DNA of 64,000 nucleotides from Neobacillus sp. WH10. Lineage in GTDB: Bacteria; Bacillota; Bacilli; Bacillales; Cytobacillaceae. The position numbers and the translations under genes were made by a program. Every line of letters begins with the position of its first letter. Position 1 is the stretch's first letter. Shown in pieces: positions 27,461-37,283 of the stretch. The DNA lies in NCBI RefSeq assembly GCF_030123405.1, contig NZ_CP126110.1:868001-932000 (forward strand), in the 5' to 3' direction. Below the pieces are notes generated by a model. The model searched no databases. It was not told the DNA's origin and was given only the letters and a program-made list of their open reading frames with translations.

Positions 27461-27913
27461 ATGGGCTATATTGAAGATTTACGTGAAATAATTGGAAACC
27501 GGCCAATCATTTTAGTCGGTGCTGTCGTGGGTGTTATCGATGCACATGGAAAAATTCTATTACAAAAAAGACCTGAAGGCATCTGGGGGCTGGCAGGAGG
27601 CATAGTAGAATTAGGAGAATCTGTTGAGGAAGCTGCAAGAAGGGAAGTATTTGAAGAAACAGGAGTTGAAATTGGTCAGCTTCAGCTAGTAAACGTATTT
27701 TCAGGAAAGCAGTATTTTAGAAAGCTGGCAAATGGAGATGAATTTTACCCTGTAACAATTGCCTATATTTCAAAAGATATTAAAAGCAGCACGATCCGGA
27801 TAGATGGGGAAGAATCGATTGATGCAGGTTTTTTTGATATCAGAAAATTACCAGAGAATACAAGTCCTTTAGTCAGAGTGATGGTGGAGCAATATTCTAA
27901 TTTGCTCAAATAG
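27461..27913 (+). CDS. NUDIX hydrolase
   Basis: A 150-residue protein with a complete Nudix box 'GGIVELGESVEEAARREVFEETGVEI' (checked in parts: G at start, REVFEE core, G at the end), preceded by 'LLQKRPEGIWGLAGG'. It would hydrolyse a nucleoside diphosphate linked to another group; the substrate is unknown. GGAGG 7 nt before ATG 27461 sets the start; the open frame reaches back to 27335. Confidence 0.88.
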   Translation: MGYIEDLREIIGNRPIILVGAVVGVIDAHGKILLQKRPEGIWGLAGGIVELGESVEEAARREVFEETGVEIGQLQLVNVFSGKQYFRKLANGDEFYPVTIAYISKDIKSSTIRIDGEESIDAGFFDIRKLPENTSPLVRVMVEQYSNLLK

Positions 27914-28001
27914 AGCTTAGGACTATTTGCATTGATGAAAGAAACCTGATAGCTAAAGAGAAGAGCGGCAGGTGATTGATCCCCCGCCGCTTCCTTTCTA
28001 T

Positions 28002-28823
28002 CTATTCTATTTCTTCTAAAATACCTTTTACTAATTGAACGAATGTTTTTCTAACCTTACCAGCGACTTCAATGACTTCATCATGGTTTAATGGCTGATC
28101 TAAAATTCCGCATGCCATATTGGTTAAACAAGAAATGCCAAGTACCTTCATATTTCCATGGGTTGCTACAATTGCTTCTGGAACTGTAGACATACCTACT
28201 GCATCGGCTCCTAATGTCCGAATCATGCGGATCTCAGCAGGCGTTTCGTAGGCTGGTCCACTCCACCATGCATAAACACCTTGTTGGAGGGATATATTTT
28301 GTTCTTTGGCAACATGTGCAGCAATATTGCGTAAACCAAGATTATATACTTGAGAAACATCAGGGAAACGTGTTCCCAGCTCATTATTATTTGGACCAAT
28401 TAACGGATTAGTTCCAACTAAATTAATATGATCCGTAATTAACATTAAATCCCCCGGGTTAAAGCTTGTTTTAACAGCCCCACAAGCGTTGGTAATGAGT
28501 AGATTCTCAACACCAATCGCCTTCAAGACACGGACTGGAAACGTGACTTCATCTAATGTAAAGCCTTCATAATAGTGGAAGCGGCCTTTCATAGCTGCTA
28601 CAGTCTTTCCTTTTAATTCTCCAATAATTAATTCGTTTGCATGGCCAACTGCTTCGGACTTTGCAAAGTGAGGAATCTCGCTATAAGGGATCGTGATAGG
28701 GTTTTCAATTTCATCAGCAAGAGTTCCTAAGCCAGATCCTAAAATCATTCCAATCGTAGGACGGTGGTCAGTTTTGCTCATGATAAAATCTTTGGCTTCT
28801 AAAATATCTTGTAATTTGTGCAT
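28002..28823 (-). CDS. punA: Purine nucleoside phosphorylase (inosine/guanosine type)
   Basis: A 273-residue trimeric-type PNP: 'IGMILGSGLGTLADEIE', 'MKGRFHYYEGFTLDEVTFPVRV', 'LITNACGAVKTSFNPGDLM' and 'AVGMSTVPEAIVATH' cover the phosphate and base sites. It splits inosine and guanosine to base and ribose-1-phosphate in purine salvage. In B. subtilis the orthologue pupG lies in the drm-pupG operon; here it is alone and divergent from a ROK regulator. ATG 28823 has GGAGG upstream. A GCGGC...GCCGC hairpin lies at its 3' end. Confidence 0.93.
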   Translation of the reverse strand: MHKLQDILEAKDFIMSKTDHRPTIGMILGSGLGTLADEIENPITIPYSEIPHFAKSEAVGHANELIIGELKGKTVAAMKGRFHYYEGFTLDEVTFPVRVLKAIGVENLLITNACGAVKTSFNPGDLMLITDHINLVGTNPLIGPNNNELGTRFPDVSQVYNLGLRNIAAHVAKEQNISLQQGVYAWWSGPAYETPAEIRMIRTLGADAVGMSTVPEAIVATHGNMKVLGISCLTNMACGILDQPLNHDEVIEVAGKVRKTFVQLVKGILEEIE

Positions 28824-29126
28824 GAAAAATTCCTCCTTGAATGAATTATAGGTAATTTAATCATTTGTTAAATGCATAACTGTTAAACTTCTCGCATTAC
28901 TTCAATAATAGTCTAATCGATTCATAGGGAAATGTAAATGGATTAAAAATCATTTTGATAAAAAGTATCGATAAAGAGATTCGATAATTACATGTATTAA
29001 TTAAAAAATTCGTTACTTTTATATAAAATAAGAAAAAGTTGAAGAGCAGTACCTTCTCCTTTTGGAATAAATCGAGTAAACTAAAAATAGTTAGCAGAAC
29101 GTAAAATGGTATGTTGGAGGAAATAT
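28824..29126. other. Divergent intergenic region between punA and the ROK regulator
   Basis: AT-rich, with TAAAATAAG and ATAAAAAGTATCGATAAAG-like stretches. No purine riboswitch, no clear operator and no small ORF with a ribosome site were recognised. Confidence 0.5.
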
Positions 29127-30344
29127 ATGCTAAAGCAATTTGTTGGCTTAACATCAAAAAAGGAGAAGAGCTTACAGCTTTTATATAGCTTAATTCGCAA
29201 GCAAGGACCTGTAAGGGTAAAAACACTATCGGAACTGACGGGATACAAACATGCGACTTGTGCTCGTTTGCTTGATGAACTTGTTAAGGCGGGGCTCGTA
29301 CAAGATAGTGGGGTAGGGGAATCTAGTGGCGGACGAAAGCCCTTGATGTATGTGATCAATCCTGATGCTTACTATTTAATAGGAGTGGAAATCACTAATT
29401 TATACACTACAGTGCTGCTCCTCAATTTAAATTTACATATCTTAAGCACAGAAAAATTAAAGATGGATTCACATTGTACAGGGGAGTACACACTAGATTA
29501 TGTGTCCCAAACTGTCGATGGGCTGCTGGTTCAACATAATATTCCGAGGGAAAAAATGCTCGGAATTGGTGTAGGAGTAATTGATCCGATTGATCAGGAA
29601 CAAGGGGTTATCCTAAATCCTCATTTATTCCCTGCCGATGGGTGGGATCAGCTAAATATTGTCGACTATTTAAAACAAAAAAATCAGACTCTTGTGTTGT
29701 TAGAAAATGGCACTAATTTAGCTGCGTTAGCGGAATATCGAAATAACTATTGGAAAGAAACAGATAATCTAGTTTTTGTCTCAAGCGATATGGGCATTCG
29801 CTGCAGCATGATCCAGCAAGGTAGATTGGTTACGAATCAAAAGGAAATGGCTGATGCGTTTGGGCACATGATTGTTGATCTCCATGGTCATCAATGTTCC
29901 TGCGGATCATACGGCTGTCTGCAGGCATACAGCAGCTTGCCGGCTATTCGTGATGAAGTGATCCGTCGGATAAAACGTGGTCAACTCTCTATTCTTAAAG
30001 AAAAGGTCAATAATGTGGAAGAAATTGATTTTTTTCATATCTTGGAAGGATTAGAGCAGGAAGATTCACTTTGTCTAGAGGTTGTAAAGGAAGCAGCGTA
30101 TTATTTTGGCATCGGTCTTTCTAATCTAATTTACCTGCTGCGTCCTGATATTGTCATTTGTGGTGGAACTCTTGTGCCAAAACCACTCTTTTACGAAGCG
30201 GCCACTGAAATTGCACAAAAGCGAATGATGCATTATCCAAATAACAGTGTCCAGATTATTAAATCAACCACAGCCTACAATATAGTCGCTCAGGGAGCGG
30301 GATGTATGGTATTAGATTATTTCACTGAAGAGATTCTGCCTTAA
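29127..30344 (+). CDS. ROK-family transcriptional regulator (NagC/XylR type)
   Basis: A 405-residue protein with an N-terminal winged HTH ('VRVKTLSELTGYKHATCARLLDELVKAGLV') and a ROK sugar-binding domain. The ROK zinc motif is present as 'GHQCSCGSYGCLQAY'; the ATP/sugar region is 'IGVGVIDPI' and 'LENGTNLAALAEYRNN'. It would repress sugar genes and respond to a sugar or phosphosugar. No sugar transport or catabolic genes adjoin it, so its target may be divergent punA or a distant locus. ATG 29127 follows GGAGG. Confidence 0.85.
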   Translation: MLKQFVGLTSKKEKSLQLLYSLIRKQGPVRVKTLSELTGYKHATCARLLDELVKAGLVQDSGVGESSGGRKPLMYVINPDAYYLIGVEITNLYTTVLLLNLNLHILSTEKLKMDSHCTGEYTLDYVSQTVDGLLVQHNIPREKMLGIGVGVIDPIDQEQGVILNPHLFPADGWDQLNIVDYLKQKNQTLVLLENGTNLAALAEYRNNYWKETDNLVFVSSDMGIRCSMIQQGRLVTNQKEMADAFGHMIVDLHGHQCSCGSYGCLQAYSSLPAIRDEVIRRIKRGQLSILKEKVNNVEEIDFFHILEGLEQEDSLCLEVVKEAAYYFGIGLSNLIYLLRPDIVICGGTLVPKPLFYEAATEIAQKRMMHYPNNSVQIIKSTTAYNIVAQGAGCMVLDYFTEEILP

Positions 30345-30369
30345 AAATAAAAGGTGGCTCAGTCAAAAG

Positions 30370-30632
30370 CAGGTCTCATTCGGACAGGGCAAGGCGGAAA
30401 AAGCAAGAACCTGTCTGAATACGGGCCTCATTCGGACAGGGCAAGGAAAAAAAGCAAGAACCTGTCTGAATGCTGGTCTCATTCGGACAGGGAAAGGCAA
30501 AAAAATCCAGAACCTGTCTGAATGCGTGTCTCATTCGGACAGGTCAAGGCAAAAAAATCCAGCTCCTGTCTGAAAGCGGGTCTTATTCGGACAGGTCAAG
30601 GCAAAAAAATCCAAAACCTGTCTGAATGCACC
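30370..30632. repeat. Tandem array D: five units of 51-52 bp
   Basis: CGGACAGG starts at 30381, 30433, 30484, 30536 and 30588 (spacing 52, 51, 52, 52). Each unit has the inverted pair CCTGTCTGAATG / CATTCGGACAGG and an A-rich block AAGGCAAAAAAATCC or similar. It lies between the ROK gene and a terminator and codes for nothing convincing. Confidence 0.95.
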
Positions 30633-30659
30633 AGGTTAGGAGATGTTTATAAAAAAGAA

Positions 30660-30708
30660 AAGAGACGGCTCTTGTACTTCCTTAACAGGAAGAGCAAGAA
30701 CCGTCCTT
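30660..30708. terminator. Large bidirectional terminator
   Basis: AGACGG-CTCTTG-TACTTCC pairs with GGAAG-AGCAAGA-ACCGTC around a TTAACA loop. On the - strand it directly follows the L,D-transpeptidase stop. Confidence 0.85.
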
Positions 30709-30709
30709 C

Positions 30710-32152
30710 TTAATAAATAACAACCGGATCGTATGTACTGAGAGTATCATACACGGTTTTCATAATACTAGGGGGCGTGTTGACGCAGCCGCCTGAACCT
30801 GCCGTTAGATAAGCATTACTTGCCCAGTTTGTCCGCCAGCTGGCATCGTGGAATCCTTGTCCACTGTTTGTAAATGGAGCCCAGTAATTTACCTTAATGG
30901 CATAATCGGCTTTACCTACTGCACTGCCCTTAAGTGTGTACTGTGGTCGTTTATAGAGGATATACCACACTCCTGGTGAAGTATCTTCACCTGTGCTGTG
31001 TTTACCTGTAACCACATTGGTTGTGACCACTAATTGTCCATTTTTATAAATCCAGATACGCTGTTCCGCAATGGATACTTCAGCATACGTGTCGCCAATG
31101 CCATTATTCGCTGTAGTTTCATAGCCGATGCCTTCATTGCTCCAGCCATTTCCATAAATATTAGTAGCAGAAAGAGATTTCTCACCTTTTTCAAAAGCTT
31201 CCTGGATTCTTGCTGTTTCTTTTTCCGTATTTATTGCCCAGCCATAGCCTTGTCCTTTAACTTGAATAACTGAACCTGAATGGGTCTTAAATGTGAAATT
31301 TTTATTTAATGTTGATTGAGAACTATTAATTTCATCAATCTTGTTCTTAATGTCACTCTCTGTGATTGTAACCTTCTTATCTTTTGATACAGAGGCATTT
31401 TTAATTAATTCACTGGCTTTTAAAGGATGCACTTTGTCCTGTACCTTATAATCAACTGTCCGTTGTAGGAGATCCTGCAGCATTTTCTCCTCTTCTTTTA
31501 CAATCGGACTGTCCTCTTTGATTGGTTGAATGAATACGGGTTTCAGATGGATATCACTAGTATATTTCTGTTTCTTATAATCATTTAATAGACCGGCGAT
31601 ATCATACTGTTCTCCATTAATACTATTAGAGATGACAATTTGACCCTGTTCCAATTTCGCCTGCGCATCTTGGGGTGCTTTTAAGCTCTTATTCATTGAT
31701 AGGAGCTTTTCTTCTACTTGCTTTTTCATTGTTTGGCTTCGAAACTGATCCGCCTTTTTGGGTATCAACGAATAATTTTTTTCCTTTAAGGAAGGAAAAA
31801 ACGTCCACTGGCTTTTCAGTAATTTCTTAACCTCAGGCAGATCTTTATCCGTAAATACCATCTGCGTATCTTCTTCATCTAAAATTAGTTGGTTTCCGAC
31901 ATAGACCCTGTTTTTTAATTCAGATGTTTTTAATTTATTTATTACTTGATCAGCCGTCAGTCCACCGACTTTGGTACCATTAATCGTAACTTGCGAATTG
32001 AATCGGGTTGCCTGATAATAGCTAATTCCCGCAATTAGGAATGCAATAATAATGATAATTCCAATTACAATAAATTTACGTTTTGCAGGCCGTTTGAATC
32101 GGTTCACCCGTCCTTTGTTAATTTCTTCAACTGCTTCATTTGCCGTACTCAT
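30710..32152 (-). CDS. L,D-transpeptidase with peptidoglycan-binding-like domains (YkuD family)
   Basis: About 480 residues: a cytoplasmic N-terminus, one membrane segment ('FIVIGIIIIIAFLIAGISYY'), two VanW-like 'PG-binding 4' repeats ('INGTKVGGLTADQVINKL'), and a C-terminal YkuD catalytic domain. The active-site motif is 'AGSGGCVNTPP' with the nucleophilic Cys, preceded by 'GFHDASW'. The protein would be anchored outside and cross-link or modify peptidoglycan by 3-3 links. GGAGGG 7 nt before ATG 32152 sets the start. No operon partner. Confidence 0.9.
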   Translation of the reverse strand: MSTANEAVEEINKGRVNRFKRPAKRKFIVIGIIIIIAFLIAGISYYQATRFNSQVTINGTKVGGLTADQVINKLKTSELKNRVYVGNQLILDEEDTQMVFTDKDLPEVKKLLKSQWTFFPSLKEKNYSLIPKKADQFRSQTMKKQVEEKLLSMNKSLKAPQDAQAKLEQGQIVISNSINGEQYDIAGLLNDYKKQKYTSDIHLKPVFIQPIKEDSPIVKEEEKMLQDLLQRTVDYKVQDKVHPLKASELIKNASVSKDKKVTITESDIKNKIDEINSSQSTLNKNFTFKTHSGSVIQVKGQGYGWAINTEKETARIQEAFEKGEKSLSATNIYGNGWSNEGIGYETTANNGIGDTYAEVSIAEQRIWIYKNGQLVVTTNVVTGKHSTGEDTSPGVWYILYKRPQYTLKGSAVGKADYAIKVNYWAPFTNSGQGFHDASWRTNWASNAYLTAGSGGCVNTPPSIMKTVYDTLSTYDPVVIY

Positions 32153-32472
32153 AAACATACCCTCCGCTATTTGGTAACCCAACTATCAACGTTCTCCAAC
32201 TTTAAACTTGTGGATTTCATCAAAGACTTTTGATTAGTTTACCTTACTATTAAATATTACTATTATACTACTATTTTTTGTGGGGTGTAATTTGTCACAA
32301 TTTGTTTAAAGGTGAAATTTTTTGTTCTGTTTTAAAATCCCTTAATTTAAGTTTTATAAGGCAAAAAGAAAACCTTATTAGATACAGTACGTGAACCGAA
32401 CCACAAATAGTATAATGCAAAAGATGGAAATATTCATAGATAGTGAGTAATTAAATAGGCTGATATTAAACA

Positions 32473-32500
32473 GGAGACCGTTTATTTTAGACGGTCTCAA
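32473..32500 (-). terminator. Terminator after the VOC gene
   Basis: GAGACCGT...ACGGTCTC hairpin with a TTTATTTTAG loop, just past the stop of the VOC-family gene. Confidence 0.85.
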
Positions 32501-32508
32501 AATGATTC

Positions 32509-32889
32509 TTATAAGGCTTGAACTTCACTCATTAAAGCATGAGTATTCCCTTCAGTGTCTTTAAAAAACGTCATCCATGTTTCAATTTGTCCCATTTTTG
32601 CAACGATATGTGGTTCATCAATAAAAGTAACTTCATTACTTACTAAAGTCTCATAAGTTTTCTTGATATTTTTAACTTGAAAATAAACAACTGAACTTGA
32701 ATTAGCAAATTCATCTTTTTCTGGCAGGCTTAACAGGAGACGCAGACCGTTGCATTCAAAGAAAGCCATACTGTCTGTATTAAATAAAAGGGCAAGCCCC
32801 AGTTTATCTTTGTAAAATTGTATTGCCCTGTCTAACACTTTAACTGGTACCCCGATTTGCCCAACTTTTTGAATCATATTAGTTTCCAA
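32509..32889 (-). CDS. VOC-family (glyoxalase/bleomycin resistance-like) protein
   Basis: A 126-residue vicinal-oxygen-chelate protein with two beta-alpha-beta modules: 'GQIGVPVKVLDRAIQFYKDKLGL' and 'SSVVYFQVKNIKKTYETL', ending 'FFKDTEGNTHALMSE'. Members are metal-dependent lyases, dioxygenases or binding proteins, and the substrate is not predictable. It lies 51 bp behind the AraC-type regulator on the same strand and is probably co-transcribed. TTG 32889 follows GGGAG; an ATG at 32877 is also possible. Confidence 0.85.
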   Translation of the reverse strand: METNMIQKVGQIGVPVKVLDRAIQFYKDKLGLALLFNTDSMAFFECNGLRLLLSLPEKDEFANSSSVVYFQVKNIKKTYETLVSNEVTFIDEPHIVAKMGQIETWMTFFKDTEGNTHALMSEVQAL

Positions 32890-32940
32890 AGAACATTTCT
32901 CCCTTCAAATATCTTTCACATTAAGAATAAACGATTCAAC

Positions 32941-33804
32941 TTAGTATTTCTTATCCAAAATCACCTTTTTACGAAATTGAATGGGAGAAACTCCAACATG
33001 CTGCTTAAACATCTTGCTAAAGGATACAGGGTTAGTAAATCCCAGTTCAAAAGTTATATCTGTAATAGTGAAGTCTAAATTTCTTAAAAGGTCCTTTGCC
33101 TTTAGAATCCTATATTCAGAAATATGCTGATGAGGCGTTTTGCCAAATATTTGTGAGTAAGTTCTTAATAAATGGTTTGGCGAAAGGCAAGCAATCCGAG
33201 CAATGTCATTTAATTTTATTGGCTTGTTATAAAAGGACCTGATATAATCATGGGCCGTACTGATCCTTCTATATAATTCTTCACGTGTAGAAGTTCGTAT
33301 CGCATGTAAGGATTCGACTTCTTTCAATGTATCGAAATGTGCGAACAATAAAGTTTGCATTAATTTGTGGAATTGTTCCTCATAACCAACTAGATCATTC
33401 TTAAGGACTGATAAGTTCTCTTTAAATATGTTTATCTGAGAAGATAGTCTTTGAGGTGTATGAAATGTTTTTTCAAAGAAACCAATAGAACTTGTTTCCA
33501 TAAAAGGATCACTTAGAAGTTTATGGGTTGATTCTCTATAGGTCTTTAAAACTTCCTTTGCAAATCCATCTTTAAAAAAGATACAAAAAGATTCAACTTC
33601 CTTATTTTCGTCAATTAAAATTGTATAGGAACCTTCATTAAGAAGCAGGTATCTGCTCTCTTCAACAGCAAAAAAGCCTTTACTGGTCTTATAATGCGCC
33701 TTCCCATTAGAGAATGTTTTAATGGATAATTGGCCATTTCCTTCCCAGTAAAATTGGCTGCTTTTGGCATGTAAGACATAATTACTTGAACTCTTATTAC
33801 TCAT
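32941..33804 (-). CDS. AraC-family transcriptional regulator
   Basis: A 287-residue protein with an N-terminal cupin-like sensor domain (about 1-165) and a C-terminal double HTH: 'IKLNDIARIACLSPNHLLRTYSQIFGKTPHQHISEYRILKAK' (shown by its parts) and 'ITDITFELGFTNPVSFSKMFKQHVGVSP'. These are the AraC signature helices. It leads a probable two-gene unit with the VOC protein and likely controls it or a neighbouring stress response. The inducer is unknown. Confidence 0.9.
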   Translation of the reverse strand: MSNKSSSNYVLHAKSSQFYWEGNGQLSIKTFSNGKAHYKTSKGFFAVEESRYLLLNEGSYTILIDENKEVESFCIFFKDGFAKEVLKTYRESTHKLLSDPFMETSSIGFFEKTFHTPQRLSSQINIFKENLSVLKNDLVGYEEQFHKLMQTLLFAHFDTLKEVESLHAIRTSTREELYRRISTAHDYIRSFYNKPIKLNDIARIACLSPNHLLRTYSQIFGKTPHQHISEYRILKAKDLLRNLDFTITDITFELGFTNPVSFSKMFKQHVGVSPIQFRKKVILDKKY

Positions 33805-34268
33805 ATGACTATCTCCATAAACATGTAACTTGAATTTTTAGATAAGTCAATTATACATAATAATGGATTGTAAATAGTAAAAATTTTCATATTTTGTTAA
33901 ACAGCATCATACTGGTTAGCAGGTGGTTTGTGGAGAAAGGAATGGCTGCTTAGGCATGAAAGCTCTTATAAAAAGTGCTTGATGTAAAGAGACGCTCACC
34001 CCCATTTTTTGATTTGATGGTAAATGTAAGGCGCCTGCTTAGAAAAATTTGGGGGATATTGATGCCTGACCTACGATGCGTTACCACTTTAACGAAATGG
34101 GTGGGACGGTTTTTTTGAAAATTTTGTGTAAAGGATGCTAAAGATATGAAATATATAAGAAAGTGAAACTAAAATAAATTCAAAAACGTATGGGAGGATA
34201 AGATTTCCATTTGATGAAATTTAGGTTGAAGTTAGTTTAGGAAAACAATTTTTAGGAGGGGGAGTATT
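33805..34268. other. Gene-free stretch with one degenerate REP-like hairpin
   Basis: Around 34061-34110 GATGCCTGACC...GTTACCACTTTAACG...GGGTGGG is a worn copy of the GTGCCTGAC hairpin family, followed by a T run. The remainder holds nothing I can name. Confidence 0.5.
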
Positions 34269-34610
34269 ATGGATGTTAGTGAGATCGTCGTGTCGATAAC
34301 TCCTAAAGAAGCAAGTGACAAAGTGGAGGAGGAAATTGTAAATGGAAGTATCTCAGGTACATTAATTGATCGTTATCATCGTTCAATCGGGAATATTGAA
34401 TTGATTGTTTTAGTGTTAGAAAAATACTATTATCGCTCAGGTAATCGTGGTTCAATGACGGTTACTATCGATAACTTTGAAGGTGCTACAAAAGTACATG
34501 CAGCAGCTTCTGGCACTGCCCAAGGAGCTATCTTCCGGTTTGATTGGGGTGCGGGGAACAGTTGTATTAATAGTGTCATAGATATTTTAGAACCGTATAG
34601 AGTTAAGTAA
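34269..34610 (+). CDS. Small conserved protein, DUF6054-like
   Basis: A 113-residue soluble protein: 'SISGTLIDRYHRSIGNIELIV', 'MTVTIDNFEGATKVHAAASG' and 'FRFDWGAGNSCINSVIDILEPY'. The pattern fits a small Bacillus family that I associate with DUF6054; its function is unknown. ATG 34269 follows GGAGGGGGAG, a strong ribosome site. It appears monocistronic. Confidence 0.7.
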   Translation: MDVSEIVVSITPKEASDKVEEEIVNGSISGTLIDRYHRSIGNIELIVLVLEKYYYRSGNRGSMTVTIDNFEGATKVHAAASGTAQGAIFRFDWGAGNSCINSVIDILEPYRVK

Positions 34611-34749
34611 ATTAATAAAGCAAGCTGGCTGTTGTTCCATAGGAATTACAGCTATTTTTTTGGGAAGTCCCTTGTCAAATCAATCATTTAAAAGGTTTCA
34701 CATTTCTATCTATCCTTTATTAATCTGAAGTCGAGTAAAGTAAGAATGT

Positions 34750-34924
34750 CAAAAAAATATCCGGCCATAGGCCGGACAAAAAATATATATTAAAAGGGGG
34801 ATGAAAGGCTATGAAAAGATCATGTCCGTTTCATGTAATTATCTTAAACCCTAGAAATGAACAAATTATGAATAAACGATTAATAATTGAAAAAAAATTT
34901 TTTCATGCGATGTCTTATTTTTAG
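34750..34924 (+). other. Hairpin plus mini-ORF module, copy 1 (MKRSCP...)
   Basis: A TCCGGCC-ATA-GGCCGGA hairpin (about 34760-34777) is followed by GGGGGATGAAAGG and a 37-codon ORF (34811-34924) starting MKRSCPFHVI. A second copy of the whole arrangement lies at 59452-59590 with about 75% identity by eye, including the hairpin, ribosome site and first codons. Whether the peptide is made is unknown; the conserved ribosome site and MK(R/K)SCP start speak for it. The rest of the gap to the response regulator is AT-rich without features. Confidence 0.5.
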
Positions 34925-35097
34925 ATAGAATAACAAAGTACATAACAAAATTTAACTGTAGTTTACTAGTTTTCTAATTAAATGTGGAAGTTTTTTTAGT
35001 AGCTCAATATAGAAAGTACCAATTATTAAGAGTTTATAAAGAAATCTAGAGCGGTAGTTTATCATGATTATAATGGAAATTGAAAGAGGGATAGCTG

Positions 35098-35808
35098 ATG
35101 AGTGAGAAAGAAACTATTTTACTAGTGGAAGATGACAAGGAAATCGCGCGAATTGTCTGTGACCACCTAAGGAAGGAAGGGTACAGGGTGACATGGGCGT
35201 CAACTGGTAAAGAAGGCTGGGATGATTTCAAGCACGACCGATATGACCTTGCTTTAGTAGATTTGATGCTTCCAGAAATGGATGGGTTTACTCTTTGTAA
35301 AACGATTCGGTTGGAAAGTGATGTACCATTGCTGATCGTGAGTGCTAGACATGAGGATGAGAATAAAATCCGCGGGCTTGACCTTGGGGCGGATGATTAT
35401 TTGACAAAGCCATTTAGTTTGGTGGAGTTGAGTGCAAGAATAGCTTCCCATTTACGGCGCTATCGCCGCTATACGAAGAAGGATCATCATGGAAATATAG
35501 TCAACTTTTTGCACGGGCTTTCTATCGACTATTCAAAAAATATCGTGTACTTGAATGAAGAGCCGCTGCTGCTTACATCGAAAGAAGAAGATTTACTCTA
35601 TCTGTTGGCAAAAAATCCGTTTAGAACGTTTACGAAATCGGAACTATATGAGCATATTTGGCAGCAGGAAGATATGGATGGCAATAACACGGTAACGGTT
35701 CATATTAAAAGCCTTCGTACTAAACTCCAGGATGAAACACGATCAGCCAAATTTATTCAGACCGTCTGGGGTGTAGGCTACCGCTTTATAGGTGAACAAG
35801 CAGGATGA
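35098..35808 (+). CDS. Response regulator, OmpR family
   Basis: A 236-residue protein. The receiver domain (1-120) has acidic pair 'EDDKE', phospho-acceptor Asp in 'LALVDLMLPEMDG' and Lys in 'YLTKPFS'. The C-terminal winged helix includes 'LTSKEEDLLYLLAKNPFRTFTKSEL' and 'TVHIKSLRTKL'. It overlaps the kinase gene by 4 bp (ATGA), so the two are made together. ATG 35098 follows AGAGGGA. The target is likely this operon itself, including the lipoprotein. Confidence 0.93.
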   Translation: MSEKETILLVEDDKEIARIVCDHLRKEGYRVTWASTGKEGWDDFKHDRYDLALVDLMLPEMDGFTLCKTIRLESDVPLLIVSARHEDENKIRGLDLGADDYLTKPFSLVELSARIASHLRRYRRYTKKDHHGNIVNFLHGLSIDYSKNIVYLNEEPLLLTSKEEDLLYLLAKNPFRTFTKSELYEHIWQQEDMDGNNTVTVHIKSLRTKLQDETRSAKFIQTVWGVGYRFIGEQAG

Positions 35809-37283
35809 AAATAAAATATTGGTTAATGATAAGTTACTTTCTTGTCATGCTATTGCCGGTTGCCGCCCTCTATTTCCTGTATGTCACCATCAGTCACTTC
35901 GATCAAAAGCAGGATATGATTGAGTTTATGGAAGTGAATAAGAAATTAATCGAATTAGAACCCGTACTAAAGGATCCATCACTCTATCAAAGCCAACAAA
36001 AAACCAAATACAAAGCAATTCAGAAGCATGCAAGTGAAACAGTAAAAATATCATTGTTTCGTTCTGATGGACGGATGCTATTTTCATCGATTGAGGATCC
36101 CTCTTCAAGCAACCTAAATCCTCAAGAGGTAGATCTTCTTTACAAAGACTTAAATGAGGTAAAGAAAAATCTGCGAACTTATATTGTGAAAAAGCCTGTA
36201 TTTGCAGATGGTAAGCTTGTTGGAATTTACGAGATAACGTTTGGCCGCAGCACATGGGTTGAGGGAGTGAATCATCGTTCTTGGTTACTGTTCATTCTAT
36301 TTTGCGGTTTTTTTATTCTCATTTATGTCGTTGTCGTCATGCTCTTAAATCGAAAGTTTAATCGGCCGTTGCAGCATTTACGGTCGCAAATGACGGCGTT
36401 TGCGAAAGGTCAGCCTGTACAAATGGAAATTAGAACAGGAAAGGATGAAATTGGTGAGGTACTTACACATTTTCATCAAATGAGGTCACAATTAGAACAA
36501 ACACAGTATGAACTTTCTCTTCAGCAAAAGGACAAGGAATTTATTGTTGCGGCTTTATCTCATGATTTAAAAACACCGCTAACGGTTATTCAAGCTTATA
36601 CAGAAGCATTGCAAACTGAAAATAAGTTATCTGAAAAAGAAAAGCAGGAGTACCGGACGATTTTATTTGAAAAGCTTGCTTATATGAAACAAATGCTTGA
36701 TGATTTAGCAGTCTATACAGCGCTGCAATCCGTACAGGAAAGGCCGGAATTGGTCGAAGTAGACGGGGAGGAATTCTTCGACATGCTTTTATCGGGCTAT
36801 GAACAGCCGTGTAAAAAAAAGGGTATCAGATTGGATGTATTTCAATGTGTTCAGTCTACCTATGATGTCAATGTCAAACAGATGATGCGGGTAATGGATA
36901 ATTTGGTGGCGAATGCCATCCGTCATACTGATCCAGGGAAAAGAATCTGGCTGGCAGCGATTCCACCGGATACGGCCCTTCCGGATTGGGTATTCCCGCC
37001 ATTTTTTCAAGAAGTAAATGCTTGGAGAATGGGTGGAACGCTACTCATTATTCAAAATCAAGGAAATGCGATTCCGATTGAAATGCAAACGAGGATTTTT
37101 CAACCTTTTGTACAAGGTGAAGGGGCGAGAGGAACGGGCGGCAGCTCAGGGCTCGGTCTAAGTGTAGCAAAAATGCTGGTGGAGCAGCATGATGGAAAAA
37201 TAAAGCTTTGGTCAACGGCAGGATATGGAACATTAGTAGCTTGTTGGCTAAATGAAAGGAAGGTTACAAAAAATGAAGATTAA
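35805..37283 (+). CDS. Sensor histidine kinase
   Basis: A 492-residue membrane kinase with TM1 (about 5-28), an extracytoplasmic sensor of about 130 residues, TM2 (about 160-182), a HAMP domain, DHp with the phospho-His in 'LSHDLKTPLTVIQAYTEAL', and a HATPase domain ('DNLVANAIRHTDPG', 'GGSSGLGLSVAKMLVEQH'). It pairs with the upstream regulator. The lipoprotein gene starts within its last codons. Signal unknown; an envelope cue is plausible given the lipoprotein partner. Confidence 0.93.
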   Translation: MKIKYWLMISYFLVMLLPVAALYFLYVTISHFDQKQDMIEFMEVNKKLIELEPVLKDPSLYQSQQKTKYKAIQKHASETVKISLFRSDGRMLFSSIEDPSSSNLNPQEVDLLYKDLNEVKKNLRTYIVKKPVFADGKLVGIYEITFGRSTWVEGVNHRSWLLFILFCGFFILIYVVVVMLLNRKFNRPLQHLRSQMTAFAKGQPVQMEIRTGKDEIGEVLTHFHQMRSQLEQTQYELSLQQKDKEFIVAALSHDLKTPLTVIQAYTEALQTENKLSEKEKQEYRTILFEKLAYMKQMLDDLAVYTALQSVQERPELVEVDGEEFFDMLLSGYEQPCKKKGIRLDVFQCVQSTYDVNVKQMMRVMDNLVANAIRHTDPGKRIWLAAIPPDTALPDWVFPPFFQEVNAWRMGGTLLIIQNQGNAIPIEMQTRIFQPFVQGEGARGTGGSSGLGLSVAKMLVEQHDGKIKLWSTAGYGTLVACWLNERKVTKNED